Source: JBCBSS01 sp039819065 (GTDB taxonomy: Bacteria > Bacteroidota > Bacteroidia > Cytophagales > Cyclobacteriaceae). From it: a stretch of DNA of 44,129 nucleotides. Below are positions 6,855-16,072 of the stretch, one piece after another. Position numbers and translations under genes: made by a program. The DNA lies in NCBI GenBank assembly GCA_039819065.1, contig JBCBSS010000053.1, forward strand, positions 1 to 44,129. Reading direction: 5' to 3'. The number at the start of each line of letters is the position of its first letter. Position 1 is the first letter of the stretch. Below the pieces are notes generated by a model. That model was not told where the DNA came from. It worked only from the letters and a program-made list of their open reading frames with translations, and did not search any database.

Positions 6855-9311
6855 TTAAATCGATTGTCGTTTTTCTTCATACTCCACCTTAATGCCCAGG
6901 TTGTCTCCTAGTTTCTCAAACTCTTTCTGCCATTCTGGTTCCTGGAATAGCTCCTGATAAGCGAAGCCATCGCTTTTGCTGATGGAAAAGTAGAGATTCT
7001 GACTTTTATGAAGATCTGGGGTAACATTAAATTGCCTGAGCAACTCGATTAGCTGATTGAGGTGAACTACACTAACCACATCCTCATGATTACCCTTTAT
7101 TTTTTTCAGGGCACTGTAAATACTCTGGGTGGCATACTTGGCCACGGCAGGATTGTCTTCTACTTTCGTGCCCCATTTCTCGAATTCATGCGCCACACGC
7201 TTTAATTCCTTCAAGTCGATCATATCTCCCTGCAGACATCGTTTAAGATCGGCATTGAGCACAAATTCTAGCGTTGTTCTATAGGCTTTAGGAATTGGGA
7301 TTTCGTCAGTTTTAAGCGTATTAATGAGCTGGTAATCACGGTTATATATCTTGCGGAAAGAATTCTCCACTATGCCCAGGTTTTTCTCCATGATCTGGTC
7401 AAGCACCTTCCGTTTCTTGTCTTTGAAGAGATGCCATATGGTATACTTATCCGCGCCAAAATACGTTTGCAAAATACCAATCATATCACCCAAGCGGCTT
7501 TCTTCAAAGGCTGCTTGTAAGCCCTCCCTCATTTCATCAAATACCTCTCGCTCCATATCGATAGAAATGTTTCCGATAATGTTATGCTGGCCGAGGTAGA
7601 GTACCGCGAAGCTGAACCTGCGTTTTGAGTGGGTTACGATCGACTCGATATTGGTAATGCCTATAGCTAAGGTCTGGTTACCAGCACGCTTCTTTTCAAA
7701 AAACTCATTTTCAGTGGTATAATTAAAGACTCTGAAAGCCTTTAGGTCTTCCTCAAAGATAGAAGCGACTGCGTAGTGCATGCCAACACGTTTTAAGTTC
7801 AGTCGAGTGGGTATCACATACTTGCGATAAACATTCGCTGCGTTGCCCATTTGAGGAATGTTACTTTCGCTCGCTTCAAGCCGTGCAAGGAATTCCGCCT
7901 CCAGGTCCAGTCCATTGCCATTGGTTTGTACAGCCAATTGTATAGCGCGACAAGCATATTGCAATATCTGTGTGGTTTCTATCCCCGAAACTTCATTGAA
8001 AAACCAACCGCAACTGGTGTACATCAAAAGCGCCTGACGTTGCATTTCCAACAGTCTCAGTGCCTGATGTTTCTTGGCCCCATTCGATACATGCTTAGCG
8101 AGAAAGTCAGTCACGTGCTGATCTTTACGATGCATGATTACATCTATGTAGCCGTCACGTGCCTCCCACGGATCGTGGAATACGGTAGAAGCTTTTTTCT
8201 CATATATGTTAATGAGTGCTTCTCTCAACCAATCCAGAGCATCCCGAAGTGGTTTTCTCCACTCCTGCGTCCAACCCGGTTCTCCACCGGTGTGACAACC
8301 ACAGTTGCTGCGCCATCTTTCTACGCCATGCACGCAACTCCAAGAGCTATTTTCCTGGATGAGAGCTTCATATTCAGGAGGAAATTTCTCCAGGTATTCA
8401 CCATAATTGGTGAGGGCTATATGATCCTGCCTGTCAATATAATCAAGACAGTAGGCCAACGCCATATCACCATGTTTGTGATGGTGGCCATAGCTTTCAC
8501 CGTCAGTGGCAATATGTACAAGTTCGTTTTGGGTGCTTTTGAAATTATGACCACCAATCAATCGCTGAGCGAAATGAGAACCATTAGCTAGAAGGCCTTC
8601 GAAGGCTACTGCTTGGGAAATATCTCCATCATAGAAGAAAAGACTAATACTTCGGCCTGATGGCAATTTGCATAAATAAGGTCTTCTTGTATTTACGGAT
8701 AGATTGGATACATCCTGCCATGATTCTTCTCCTATTTTTCTAACCGCTTTTGCCTGTCTGGGTGCCAGAATGGTGAACTTAATACCATGCTTGGCCATCA
8801 GTTCCAATGATTCTGTATCCACCGCAGATTCAGCCAGCCACATACCTTCAGGATGTCTTCCGAAGCGGTGTTCAAAGTCCCGGATTCCCCAAATCACCTG
8901 CGTCTCTTTGTCACGGCTATTGGCCAGAGGCATAATAATGTGTCCATGGGATTGAGCTAGCGCTGATCCGTGCCCTGAAAAATGCTCCAGGCTCAATTTA
9001 TCGGCTTCTAGAATCGCCTTGTAGGTTTCCGGTTCTTTTTCCTCCAACCACGAAAGCAAAGTAGGACCAAAATTGAAACTGATCTTGGCGTAATTGTTCA
9101 TGATGTTCTTGATCACGCCTTCTCCATTCAATATCCTTGAGGCCGTATTGGGGGCGTAGCACTCAGCTGTGATCCTTTCATTCCAATCATGATAGGGGTG
9201 GGCTGAATCTTGCAATTCTACATCCTCAAGCCAGGCATTCTCCCTGGGTGGTTGATAGAAATGCCCATGTATGCATATATACTTCGTGATATTACGTTGT
9301 TCGTCTTCCAT
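6855..9311 (-). CDS. GH57-type alpha-glucan hydrolase/transferase with DUF3536
   Basis: An 818-aa protein of the glycoside hydrolase 57 superfamily, DUF3536 group. Motif 1 is IHGHFYQPPRENAWLE (about 14-29). The nucleophile region is GMWLAESA with Glu161, and the acid/base region is IATDGESYGHHHKHGD (about 267-282). GH57 enzymes cleave or transfer alpha-glucan chains; members with DUF3536 are mostly uncharacterised. There is no signal peptide, so it should work on cytoplasmic glycogen or maltodextrin. It lies near, but separate from, the glgE/treS-mak/glgB operon on the same strand, which supports a glucan role. The domain beyond about residue 300 is helical and characteristic of the DUF. The exact reaction is unknown. 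Confidence 0.88.
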   Translation of the reverse strand: MEDEQRNITKYICIHGHFYQPPRENAWLEDVELQDSAHPYHDWNERITAECYAPNTASRILNGEGVIKNIMNNYAKISFNFGPTLLSWLEEKEPETYKAILEADKLSLEHFSGHGSALAQSHGHIIMPLANSRDKETQVIWGIRDFEHRFGRHPEGMWLAESAVDTESLELMAKHGIKFTILAPRQAKAVRKIGEESWQDVSNLSVNTRRPYLCKLPSGRSISLFFYDGDISQAVAFEGLLANGSHFAQRLIGGHNFKSTQNELVHIATDGESYGHHHKHGDMALAYCLDYIDRQDHIALTNYGEYLEKFPPEYEALIQENSSWSCVHGVERWRSNCGCHTGGEPGWTQEWRKPLRDALDWLREALINIYEKKASTVFHDPWEARDGYIDVIMHRKDQHVTDFLAKHVSNGAKKHQALRLLEMQRQALLMYTSCGWFFNEVSGIETTQILQYACRAIQLAVQTNGNGLDLEAEFLARLEASESNIPQMGNAANVYRKYVIPTRLNLKRVGMHYAVASIFEEDLKAFRVFNYTTENEFFEKKRAGNQTLAIGITNIESIVTHSKRRFSFAVLYLGQHNIIGNISIDMEREVFDEMREGLQAAFEESRLGDMIGILQTYFGADKYTIWHLFKDKKRKVLDQIMEKNLGIVENSFRKIYNRDYQLINTLKTDEIPIPKAYRTTLEFVLNADLKRCLQGDMIDLKELKRVAHEFEKWGTKVEDNPAVAKYATQSIYSALKKIKGNHEDVVSVVHLNQLIELLRQFNVTPDLHKSQNLYFSISKSDGFAYQELFQEPEWQKEFEKLGDNLGIKVEYEEKRQSI

Positions 9312-9389
9312 AACTGGGCGAGGTGGAAACCACCTCAGATTGCTTAGGGTAAAAAGAGCCTACAATAATAACGTGTTGCTGTATTTCTC

Positions 9390-9418
9390 CAAAGGTGTAA
9401 CTTGAAGAAGTGCCCAAA
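9390..9418 (-). promoter_or_regulatory. Candidate Bacteroidota-type promoter for the GH57 gene
   Basis: On the minus strand a TTTG (9415-9418) is followed after 17 nt by CACCTTTG (9390-9397). This resembles the Bacteroidota -33 TTTG / -7 TAnnTTTG pattern with one mismatch in the -7 box. It lies 79 nt before the start codon. The match could be chance. Confidence 0.3.
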
Positions 9419-9662
9419 TGTTTGAATTGATTTGTTATGAGATACCGTTAGGCCCTATACTTGTAAAGTGAACACTCCTGTTCGCTTATCAGTAAACGAG
9501 CCGGAATGTTCGTTTTACAACCCACACCTACCGTCATTCTGGAAGAATCTTATTAGCTACGAGCAAGTCTTGAGTTATTATCTCCGACAGCAACCGCTGT
9601 ATCAAACAACACCTATGAATTTCTTAATAGCAAACGTAGATCATTGGTTCATAAAATGGTGG

Positions 9663-9700
9663 CGTGCTGAACATCAATAAGTTCCTTTCAGAAGCACTGG
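9663..9700 (-). repeat. Degenerate copy of the 60-nt intergenic repeat
   Basis: Read on the minus strand, CTGAAAGGAACTTA followed by a diverged GATGTTCAGCACG matches the core of the copies at 23311, 26921, 27291 and 37876. As at 27.3 and 37.9 kb, a palindromic repeat follows within about 100 nt. Confidence 0.5.
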
Positions 9701-9783
9701 AGGGAACAGGCTCTAAGCGTTCACCGAACCCAGCTTGGTATGGTCGCCAATTAAGAATATGTGACTTGCCATTGTGTAGGCTT

Positions 9784-9816
9784 AGTAACGAAATTACTTT
9801 GAGTAATTTCGTTACT
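9784..9816. repeat. Palindromic repeat A, copy 1
   Basis: Perfect 15-bp arms AGTAACGAAATTACT / AGTAATTTCGTTACT with a 3-nt spacer. It is one of six copies in the window and lies upstream of the matrixin gene; copy 2 lies just after that gene. Confidence 0.9.
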
Positions 9817-9949
9817 TATTTCTAGATATCGTTTACCCTTCCGCAAACGATCAAACAAACCACCGGTGAATAGCATCAAGTTAAATTTTCTCTTGTATAT
9901 TGGAGTTGGTCCAGATCATGGATTCATTAACCGTAACCATTACACTGTC

Positions 9950-10660
9950 ATGAAACGACTACTCTGCATTATGCTGTTTTGTAGCCTGTTGGGATGCAAT
10001 AGGGATGATGACAACAATGATTCACCCATTCTAAACGAATCTGACCGTTTCGAGGTATGCAACCGGATCATGATGGATTGTCGAAATGTCAATACAGGTT
10101 TTTGCCTGAATGGCTTTAAATGGGGCATCAATAATCCGCTCCTAGACGCTGGTCCCAATGTTGACGGCCCTAAAGAAAGTGGTGGTGTAGTTACTTATAG
10201 TTTTCAGGAAGAAAATGGCGTGGTCAACACCCATGCTCAGATCAACCTACCGAGCAGGTCATTTGACAATTTACCCAGTTGTGCCAAGGCTGAGATCAGA
10301 AATGCTTTGAATGCGTGGGCTGAGGAAGCCAATATTGCATTTGAAGAACTTCCCGAAAACAGCGATAGCGACATACGGTTCTTTGTAGCCGATATTAGGC
10401 AAAGTGGTGTTGGGTTTCCCAATTTCCCTGATACGCCCTGTGATGTAATGGGAGGTGACCTGGTCATCCAAACTAACATATGGACTTCAGATTGTGATTT
10501 GCTTTACAACTTTTTTCTACACGAGATCGGTCATGTCCTAGGATTAGGCCATGTTGGCAGTTCGAACATCATGAACGCAGACTTTGATGTAGTTGAAGGT
10601 CTAGATGGACTACAAGCCGGAGATATAGAGGGTATTGTGGAGCTTTATGGTGAGAATTAA
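9950..10660 (+). CDS. Matrixin-like zinc metalloprotease lipoprotein
   Basis: A 236-aa predicted surface or periplasmic zinc protease. The start chosen is ATG at 9950, because it gives a compact lipoprotein signal with the lipobox LLGC and acylated Cys16; a GTG 84 nt upstream would add 28 residues of no obvious value. A DDDNND spacer follows the Cys. The zinc site HEIGHVLGLGH (about residues 191-201) is the full HExxHxxGxxH metzincin motif. The downstream SSNIM gives the Met-turn. The C-terminal GLQAGDIEGIVELYG matches the matrixin end (DxxxIQxLYG). Several cysteines may form disulfides. It is a solitary gene with a perfect palindrome on each side. Its substrate is unknown. Confidence 0.88.
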   Translation: MKRLLCIMLFCSLLGCNRDDDNNDSPILNESDRFEVCNRIMMDCRNVNTGFCLNGFKWGINNPLLDAGPNVDGPKESGGVVTYSFQEENGVVNTHAQINLPSRSFDNLPSCAKAEIRNALNAWAEEANIAFEELPENSDSDIRFFVADIRQSGVGFPNFPDTPCDVMGGDLVIQTNIWTSDCDLLYNFFLHEIGHVLGLGHVGSSNIMNADFDVVEGLDGLQAGDIEGIVELYGEN

Positions 10661-10683
10661 AAACGGTTACGCGATAAGAGCTT

Positions 10684-10717
10684 AGTAACTAGATTACTCA
10701 AAAGTAATCTAGTTACT
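10684..10717. repeat. Palindromic repeat A, copy 2
   Basis: Perfect 15-bp arms AGTAACTAGATTACT / AGTAATCTAGTTACT with a 4-nt spacer. It lies between the convergent ends of the matrixin gene and glgB, so it could also end transcription from both sides, although no T run follows. Confidence 0.9.
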
Positions 10718-10772
10718 TCTCGCACGACTTTCCAGCCATCGTTTTGATCTAACTCACACAAAGCTCCTCAGC

Positions 10773-12746
10773 TTAGCTTGTCGCTACCATGGCTACCTCT
10801 TCTTTCAGTTTGATGACAGACACAGCTAACGGCGGCAAAGTAATGAGGACAGAATAGTCCTGATTATGGTACCTCACCGGTGTGGTGCGCAACTGTCCCT
10901 GGTTCAGTAAGCCGCTACCCCCATATTTCAAATCGTCACTGCAGATGACCTCTTCCCAATAGCCTTTGTAAGGCACACCTAAACGGTAATTGTGACGCGG
11001 GACCGGTGTGAAATTGCAAATGACAATACACATGTCTTCCTTGGTCTCGCCATGTCGCTTATAGATGAGCACACTGTTTTCCCAATCGTCGTAATCCACC
11101 CACTCGAAACCACGTGGATCGAATGAATAGTGGTATAAGGCAGGTGTTTCCTTATAGAATTTGTTCAAATCCTTTACCCAGGCTTGAACTCCCTTGTGGA
11201 TATCATAATCCAACAGGTGCCAGTCCAGGCTTTTATCGTGTGACCATTCTGATGACTGTCCAAACTCTCCACCCATGAATAGCAGTTTAGTGCCAGGGTG
11301 TGTGAACATGTAGCCAAACATCAAACGCAAATTGGCAAAACGCTGCCATTCATCTCCGGGCATTCTACCCAGTAATGACCCTTTGCCGTGCACTACTTCA
11401 TCGTGGGAAAGGGGTAGCATGAAATTCTCGGAGAAGGCATATACCAATGAGAAGGTAATATCCCCCTGGTGATGCTTGCGGTAAATGGGTTCTTTCTTGA
11501 AATACTCTAAAGTATCGTGCATCCAGCCCATCATCCATTTCTGTCCAAAGCCCAATCCGCCCATGTAGGTTGGGCGCGAAACCATCGTCCAGTTAGTGGA
11601 TTCTTCTGCTATGGTAATGGCGTCAGGGAATTCGGCGTATACCGTTTCGTTCATTTCCTTGAGGAATGTGATAGCCTCGATGTTTTCGTTACCGCCGAAC
11701 TCGTTCGGTATCCACTCTCCGTGGTTACGAGAATAATCTAGGTAAAGCATAGAAGCTACAGCATCAACACGTAAACCATCAGCATGGAACATGTCTAGCC
11801 AGAATATGGCATTGCTGATCAGGAAAGAACGCACTTCATTTCTACCGTAGTTAAAAATGTAGCTCTTCCAGTCAGGGTGAAATCCTTTTCTAGGATCAGC
11901 GTGCTCATAAAGGTGCGTGCCATCGAACATTGCTAATCCATGTTCGTCTCCCGGAAAGTGTGAAGGCACCCAGTCCAACAAAACGCCAATACCTGCTTGG
12001 TGCAGTTTGTCAATCAAAAACATCAGGTCTTGCGGTGACCCGTACAAACTGGATGAGGCATAGTATCCCGTGATTTGGTAGCCCCATGACCCGAAGAACG
12101 GGTGCTCCATAACTGGTAGGAACTCGACGTGCGTAAAGCCCATGTCTTTCACATAATCTACCAATTCAGTAGCCAGTTCATCATAATTGAGGGAACGGTT
12201 TCCTTCACTTGAATTTCTACGCCAGGAGCCCAAATGCATTTCATATACAGAATAAGGCTTAGCCTTATCCACTTCTGCCTTACGTTTTTTCAGCCACTTG
12301 CTATCCTTCCATGGATAATCCATGTTCCAGATGATAGAAGCCGTTTTCGGCGGCTGTTCAGAGTAGTGGGCAAATGGATCTGCTTTTTCGAACTCTTGTC
12401 CACCTTCATTAGACTTAATGAAGTATTTGTAGATCTCTCCATGACCCACATCGGGGATGAAGCCTTCCCAGATACCTGACCCATCCCATCGGGCATAGAT
12501 CGGGTTTTTCCCTCGGTCCCATACATTGAAGTTACCCACTACAGAAACGTATTCTGCATTAGGCGCCCAGACGGCGAAGTAAGTACCCTTGACTCCTTCT
12601 ACCGTTACCTCGTGTGAGCCTAACTTTTCATACAATCGGAAATGCTTCCCTGAATTGAAAAGGTGTATATCGAATTCAGTAAAGAGGCTAAATGCTTCTT
12701 CCTGATCATTTTCTTGGTTCTTTTTGACGTCTTCTGTGTTATCCAT
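10773..12746 (-). CDS. glgB: 1,4-alpha-glucan branching enzyme
   Basis: A 657-aa GH13 branching enzyme that cuts alpha-1,4 chains and reattaches them by alpha-1,6 bonds in glycogen. An N-terminal CBM48 domain (about 35-135, with FAVWAPNAEYVSVVGNFN) precedes the catalytic barrel. Catalytic residues are in place: nucleophile Asp328 in GLRVDAVASML, acid/base Glu381 in TIAEESTNW, and the transition-state Asp in LPLSHDEVVHGKGSLL. The C-terminal all-beta domain ends near residue 650. It is the last gene of the glgE - treS-mak - glgB operon; its ATG overlaps the end of treS-mak by 8 nt, which implies translational coupling. This fits the GlgE pathway, where GlgE makes linear chains and GlgB branches them. 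Confidence 0.96.
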   Translation of the reverse strand: MDNTEDVKKNQENDQEEAFSLFTEFDIHLFNSGKHFRLYEKLGSHEVTVEGVKGTYFAVWAPNAEYVSVVGNFNVWDRGKNPIYARWDGSGIWEGFIPDVGHGEIYKYFIKSNEGGQEFEKADPFAHYSEQPPKTASIIWNMDYPWKDSKWLKKRKAEVDKAKPYSVYEMHLGSWRRNSSEGNRSLNYDELATELVDYVKDMGFTHVEFLPVMEHPFFGSWGYQITGYYASSSLYGSPQDLMFLIDKLHQAGIGVLLDWVPSHFPGDEHGLAMFDGTHLYEHADPRKGFHPDWKSYIFNYGRNEVRSFLISNAIFWLDMFHADGLRVDAVASMLYLDYSRNHGEWIPNEFGGNENIEAITFLKEMNETVYAEFPDAITIAEESTNWTMVSRPTYMGGLGFGQKWMMGWMHDTLEYFKKEPIYRKHHQGDITFSLVYAFSENFMLPLSHDEVVHGKGSLLGRMPGDEWQRFANLRLMFGYMFTHPGTKLLFMGGEFGQSSEWSHDKSLDWHLLDYDIHKGVQAWVKDLNKFYKETPALYHYSFDPRGFEWVDYDDWENSVLIYKRHGETKEDMCIVICNFTPVPRHNYRLGVPYKGYWEEVICSDDLKYGGSGLLNQGQLRTTPVRYHNQDYSVLITLPPLAVSVIKLKEEVAMVATS

Positions 12747-15700
12747 GGTCTCTTTCGGCTAAATATTGTTCCATCAAATAGCAAATTCCCCGCAGTGGAA
12801 TGGCCACCCAGTCGGGTCTGCTATTGAGTTCGTAAGCTAATTCATAAATGGCTTTTTCAAGCAGGTAAATTCTAACCAACAGCAAGAATTCCGACGAAAT
12901 AGTACGCCCTTCCTCGATTTTATTCAGGTACGCTCCCAGGTAGAACCTACTGACATAATGATACCATTGTTCTGCCCAATTCTCAAGGAAATCTATGTCC
13001 TTATCTCTATAATAATCATTGAGAAGTATTTTGCCATACGCAGCATAATGGAACGACCTGATCATTCCCGCCACATCTTTGTAAGGGCTTCTTTTCAATC
13101 GCCGCTCGCTGAACGAAACACCTGGCTCTCCTTCAAAATCGATAATGGTGAAATCTTTCCCGTCGAACAGAACTTGTCCCAGATGATAATCCCCATGCAC
13201 CCTGGTTTTGATGCCCTCGATCTTCTTCTTGTATACCTGGCTGAAGCAATCCAGTATGTCACTTTCCATAGCCAACACCTGTTCCGCCAGCTTTTTATTG
13301 TTGCCTGAAAGTTTCTTGATGCATCGTTTCAATAGACCAAACCGGTCTTTCAGCAGTTTACGTAGAGATGAATATACCGAGCGTTGATAATTCGAGTTGA
13401 AATATTCAGGCGAGAAAGCCGGGTCTTGGTGATCAGAGGCCAATGCCAGGTGCATTTCAGCTGTTCTCTCTCCTAGTTTTATCACGCGTTCGTAGAATAC
13501 GCTGCCAATTAATTCCTGAACCAATGGCGGCACATCCTCAAAATCCATCCCGTTGCCTGTAGGCAATTTCGGCAGCTTCTCCTCTCTGTTCACTTTGGCA
13601 AAAGCGCGATCGAAGTATCGGCCTATGGCATCAAGCGTCATATTCCAGGCATCTCCCTGATTTTCTACTTTATTCTGTAGTAAACCAAACACTATTGAGG
13701 AGCCGCTATCTTCTTTGTATTCTATACCTCCGGCGAACTTCGGTGAATTCTTGAAACTGGCTTTCTCAGAAAGGAAGCGCACAATTTCCAGATCAGGATT
13801 AATCTCTTTTTCTACTTTACGGTAGAATTTGAAGAAGTATTGGTTATTGTAAATAACCGAAGTGTTGCTCTGATCGGCTTTTAGTATTTCTGATTTGATC
13901 TCATTCTTGGAAACATCGAGTTTGCTGAATACCCCGGCAGAAAACTGGAGCGTAGCCGTTTCCATCTTGATCTTGGTTTTATTGACAATCGCAAAAAAGA
14001 GGTAATTGCGGAAGTGCTCATCGTAAATACTGTCAATGATAAATCCTTCCCTATCCTGATAGTCAAAGCGACAAACGATGCTTTGTGGGGTATAATTGAC
14101 ATTCTCCTTTACACTGTCAGCCTTGATAAATGAGACGGGTAGAAAGTAGAACTCCGGTAGCCCTTCAGCATAGCAAACCTCTACAATGAGCAAGAAGGCG
14201 GTACCATTCTCGATCTTCAGTGGGATCGCCTTGTCAACCTGGATTTTGGTGATGGTTTTAGCCTTGCCTGTAAACCATCGACACTTAGGCAGAAAATACG
14301 GTAGTATCTTCTTTTCCAGACGCTTCACCTCGTTGTAATTACCAAAGAACTTCTCCCAGCTGGTGTCGGTCTGCAAGGAGCGCAATTCTTCCTGATCTGC
14401 GGTTTGGTTATCCACATCCGGCGTTTCAACAGAAAACCAGAAATAACCATAAGGTCCGATAGTGATCGGATATTGGTCTTGATCTACATCGAGAAATTTA
14501 TTCTGGCTAAATACCTCAGTTAAGCCACTATCTTTGAATGCTTCGAGGTTCAAGCTAGTGGCTTGAGAGTACTTAGAGAGGTTGCTCACCACGATAATAT
14601 GCTGTCCCTGGTAGGAGCGGCTAAAGGCCAATATCTTGGCATTACTGCTTTCTAGAAAAGTGATTTCTCCACGGCTAAAGGCAGTAAGCCGCTTGCGCAT
14701 GGCAATGGTATTTTTCAACCACCATAGAATAGATGACGGGTTACTCTCCTGATTGGCCACATTGACCGATTCATAACGATATGTGGGGTCACTCACCACT
14801 GGCAAGTACAATTGTTGTGGATTGGCGCGCGAGAATCCGGCATTGCTGTCCGCGTTCCACTGCATAGGGGTCCTCACCCCATGCCTGTCACCCAGATAGA
14901 CGTTGTCGCCCATAGCGATTTCGTCACCGTAGTAGATGATCGGTGACCCTGGTAAAGAAAACAATAAGGTATAGAGCAGTTCTATCTTACGGCGGTCATT
15001 GTCCATCATTGGAGCCAGCCTCCGGTGAATGCCAATGTTATGCCGGGTATTGGCATCACTGGCATAAGCCTTATAGAGGTAATCTTTCTCTTCTTCCGTC
15101 ACCATCTCCAGCCCCACCTCATCGTGATTACGTAGAAAGAGACACCATTGCCCGTTCTCAGGCGCTTCGGGTGTCTGCTCTATGATATCAATGATAGGAT
15201 GGTTATTCTCCGTGAGAAGCGCCATGAACAGTCTCGGCATAAGTGGGTAATGAAAGTTCATATGACACTCTTCACCTCCACCGAAATATGATGCAGAATC
15301 TTCAGGCCACATATTGGCCTCAGCGAGTAGCACACATTCCGGGTTATTCTTTTCTACATGCTTACGTAGTTTTTTCAAGAATTCGTGTGTGCTGGGTAGG
15401 TTTTCACAATTGGTGCCATCTTCTTCGAACAAAAAAGGCACTGAGGACAATCGAAAGCCATCTACCCCGATCTTCATCCAAAAGTCAACCGCTTTGAATA
15501 TCTCCATTTGCACTTCGATATTCTCGTAGTTCAAGTCAGGTTGATGGCTATAGAAACGGTGCCAATAATAGGCCTTAGCTACCGGATCCCATGTCCAATT
15601 AGAATGCTCTGTATCACTGAAGATTACCCGAGCGTCTCCGTACTTTTCGGGAGAATCACTCCATACGTAGTAGTCTTTGTATTTGGATCCCTTACGGGCC

Positions 15701-16062
15701 TTACGTGACCTTTGAAACCATGGGTGTTGATCAGAAGTATGGTTAAGCACCAATTCTATGATCACTTTCAGCCCACGGTTATGCGCTTCCTTAAGGAAGG
15801 TTTTGAAGTTCGCCAGGGTACCGTAATCAGGATGTACATCACAGTAGTCTGTTACGTCGTATCCGTCGTCTTTGAGCGGTGAGGGGTAGAATGGCAGTAG
15901 CCAGATGGTATTGATACCAAGGTCTTCAAGGTAATCCAGCTTATCAACCAATCCTTTGAAATCTCCAACGCCATTGCCTGCACTATCTTGAAATGCCCTG
16001 ATGTGCAATTCATAAATGATCGCATCTTTATACCAGAGATTTTTTTCTACCTTTTTCGCCAT
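12739..16062 (-). CDS. TreS-maltokinase fusion with a TreS domain lacking its nucleophile
   Basis: A 1107-aa fusion. Residues about 1-555 match trehalose synthase (GH13; trehalose to maltose). Residues about 590-1105 match maltokinase (Mak/Pep2), which makes maltose-1-phosphate for GlgE. The Mak active site looks intact: HGDYHLGQ (about 956-963) and IDFEGEP (about 974-980). In the TreS part, LVLNHTSDQHPWFQ, the acid/base Glu248 in LLAEANMWPED and Asp314 in RNHDEVGLEMVT are present. The nucleophile motif reads GFRLSSVPFLF, with Ser206 (codon TCC at 15445-15447) where TreS has GFRLDAVPYL. This should abolish normal isomerase chemistry, and no frameshift surrounds it. The gene overlaps glgB by 8 nt and starts 10 nt after glgE. 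Confidence 0.93.
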   Translation of the reverse strand: MAKKVEKNLWYKDAIIYELHIRAFQDSAGNGVGDFKGLVDKLDYLEDLGINTIWLLPFYPSPLKDDGYDVTDYCDVHPDYGTLANFKTFLKEAHNRGLKVIIELVLNHTSDQHPWFQRSRKARKGSKYKDYYVWSDSPEKYGDARVIFSDTEHSNWTWDPVAKAYYWHRFYSHQPDLNYENIEVQMEIFKAVDFWMKIGVDGFRLSSVPFLFEEDGTNCENLPSTHEFLKKLRKHVEKNNPECVLLAEANMWPEDSASYFGGGEECHMNFHYPLMPRLFMALLTENNHPIIDIIEQTPEAPENGQWCLFLRNHDEVGLEMVTEEEKDYLYKAYASDANTRHNIGIHRRLAPMMDNDRRKIELLYTLLFSLPGSPIIYYGDEIAMGDNVYLGDRHGVRTPMQWNADSNAGFSRANPQQLYLPVVSDPTYRYESVNVANQESNPSSILWWLKNTIAMRKRLTAFSRGEITFLESSNAKILAFSRSYQGQHIIVVSNLSKYSQATSLNLEAFKDSGLTEVFSQNKFLDVDQDQYPITIGPYGYFWFSVETPDVDNQTADQEELRSLQTDTSWEKFFGNYNEVKRLEKKILPYFLPKCRWFTGKAKTITKIQVDKAIPLKIENGTAFLLIVEVCYAEGLPEFYFLPVSFIKADSVKENVNYTPQSIVCRFDYQDREGFIIDSIYDEHFRNYLFFAIVNKTKIKMETATLQFSAGVFSKLDVSKNEIKSEILKADQSNTSVIYNNQYFFKFYRKVEKEINPDLEIVRFLSEKASFKNSPKFAGGIEYKEDSGSSIVFGLLQNKVENQGDAWNMTLDAIGRYFDRAFAKVNREEKLPKLPTGNGMDFEDVPPLVQELIGSVFYERVIKLGERTAEMHLALASDHQDPAFSPEYFNSNYQRSVYSSLRKLLKDRFGLLKRCIKKLSGNNKKLAEQVLAMESDILDCFSQVYKKKIEGIKTRVHGDYHLGQVLFDGKDFTIIDFEGEPGVSFSERRLKRSPYKDVAGMIRSFHYAAYGKILLNDYYRDKDIDFLENWAEQWYHYVSRFYLGAYLNKIEEGRTISSEFLLLVRIYLLEKAIYELAYELNSRPDWVAIPLRGICYLMEQYLAERDHG

Positions 16063-16072
16063 ATATCTTCAA

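Larger units (their letters stand above)
9312..9949. other. Intergenic region with repeats between GH57 and matrixin genes
   Basis: These 638 bases contain a weak candidate promoter for the GH57 gene (9390-9418), a degenerate copy of the 60-nt repeat (9663-9700), a perfect palindrome (9784-9816), and a 7-bp inverted repeat ATCGTTT / AAACGAT (9828-9851) ahead of the matrixin gene. A 70-codon frame at 9468-9680 opens with GTG but has no recognisable content and runs into the repeat. Confidence 0.6.

Noticed and set aside
7851..8591. Long antisense frame of 246 codons inside the GH57 gene
   Set aside because: The opposite strand encodes highly conserved GH57/DUF3536 motifs across the same bases. 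The antisense product has no recognisable features.
9468..9680. Seventy-codon open frame upstream of the matrixin gene
   Set aside because: It has a GTG start, no recognisable domain, an unusual composition, and it ends inside a degenerate copy of repeat C. I treat it as chance.
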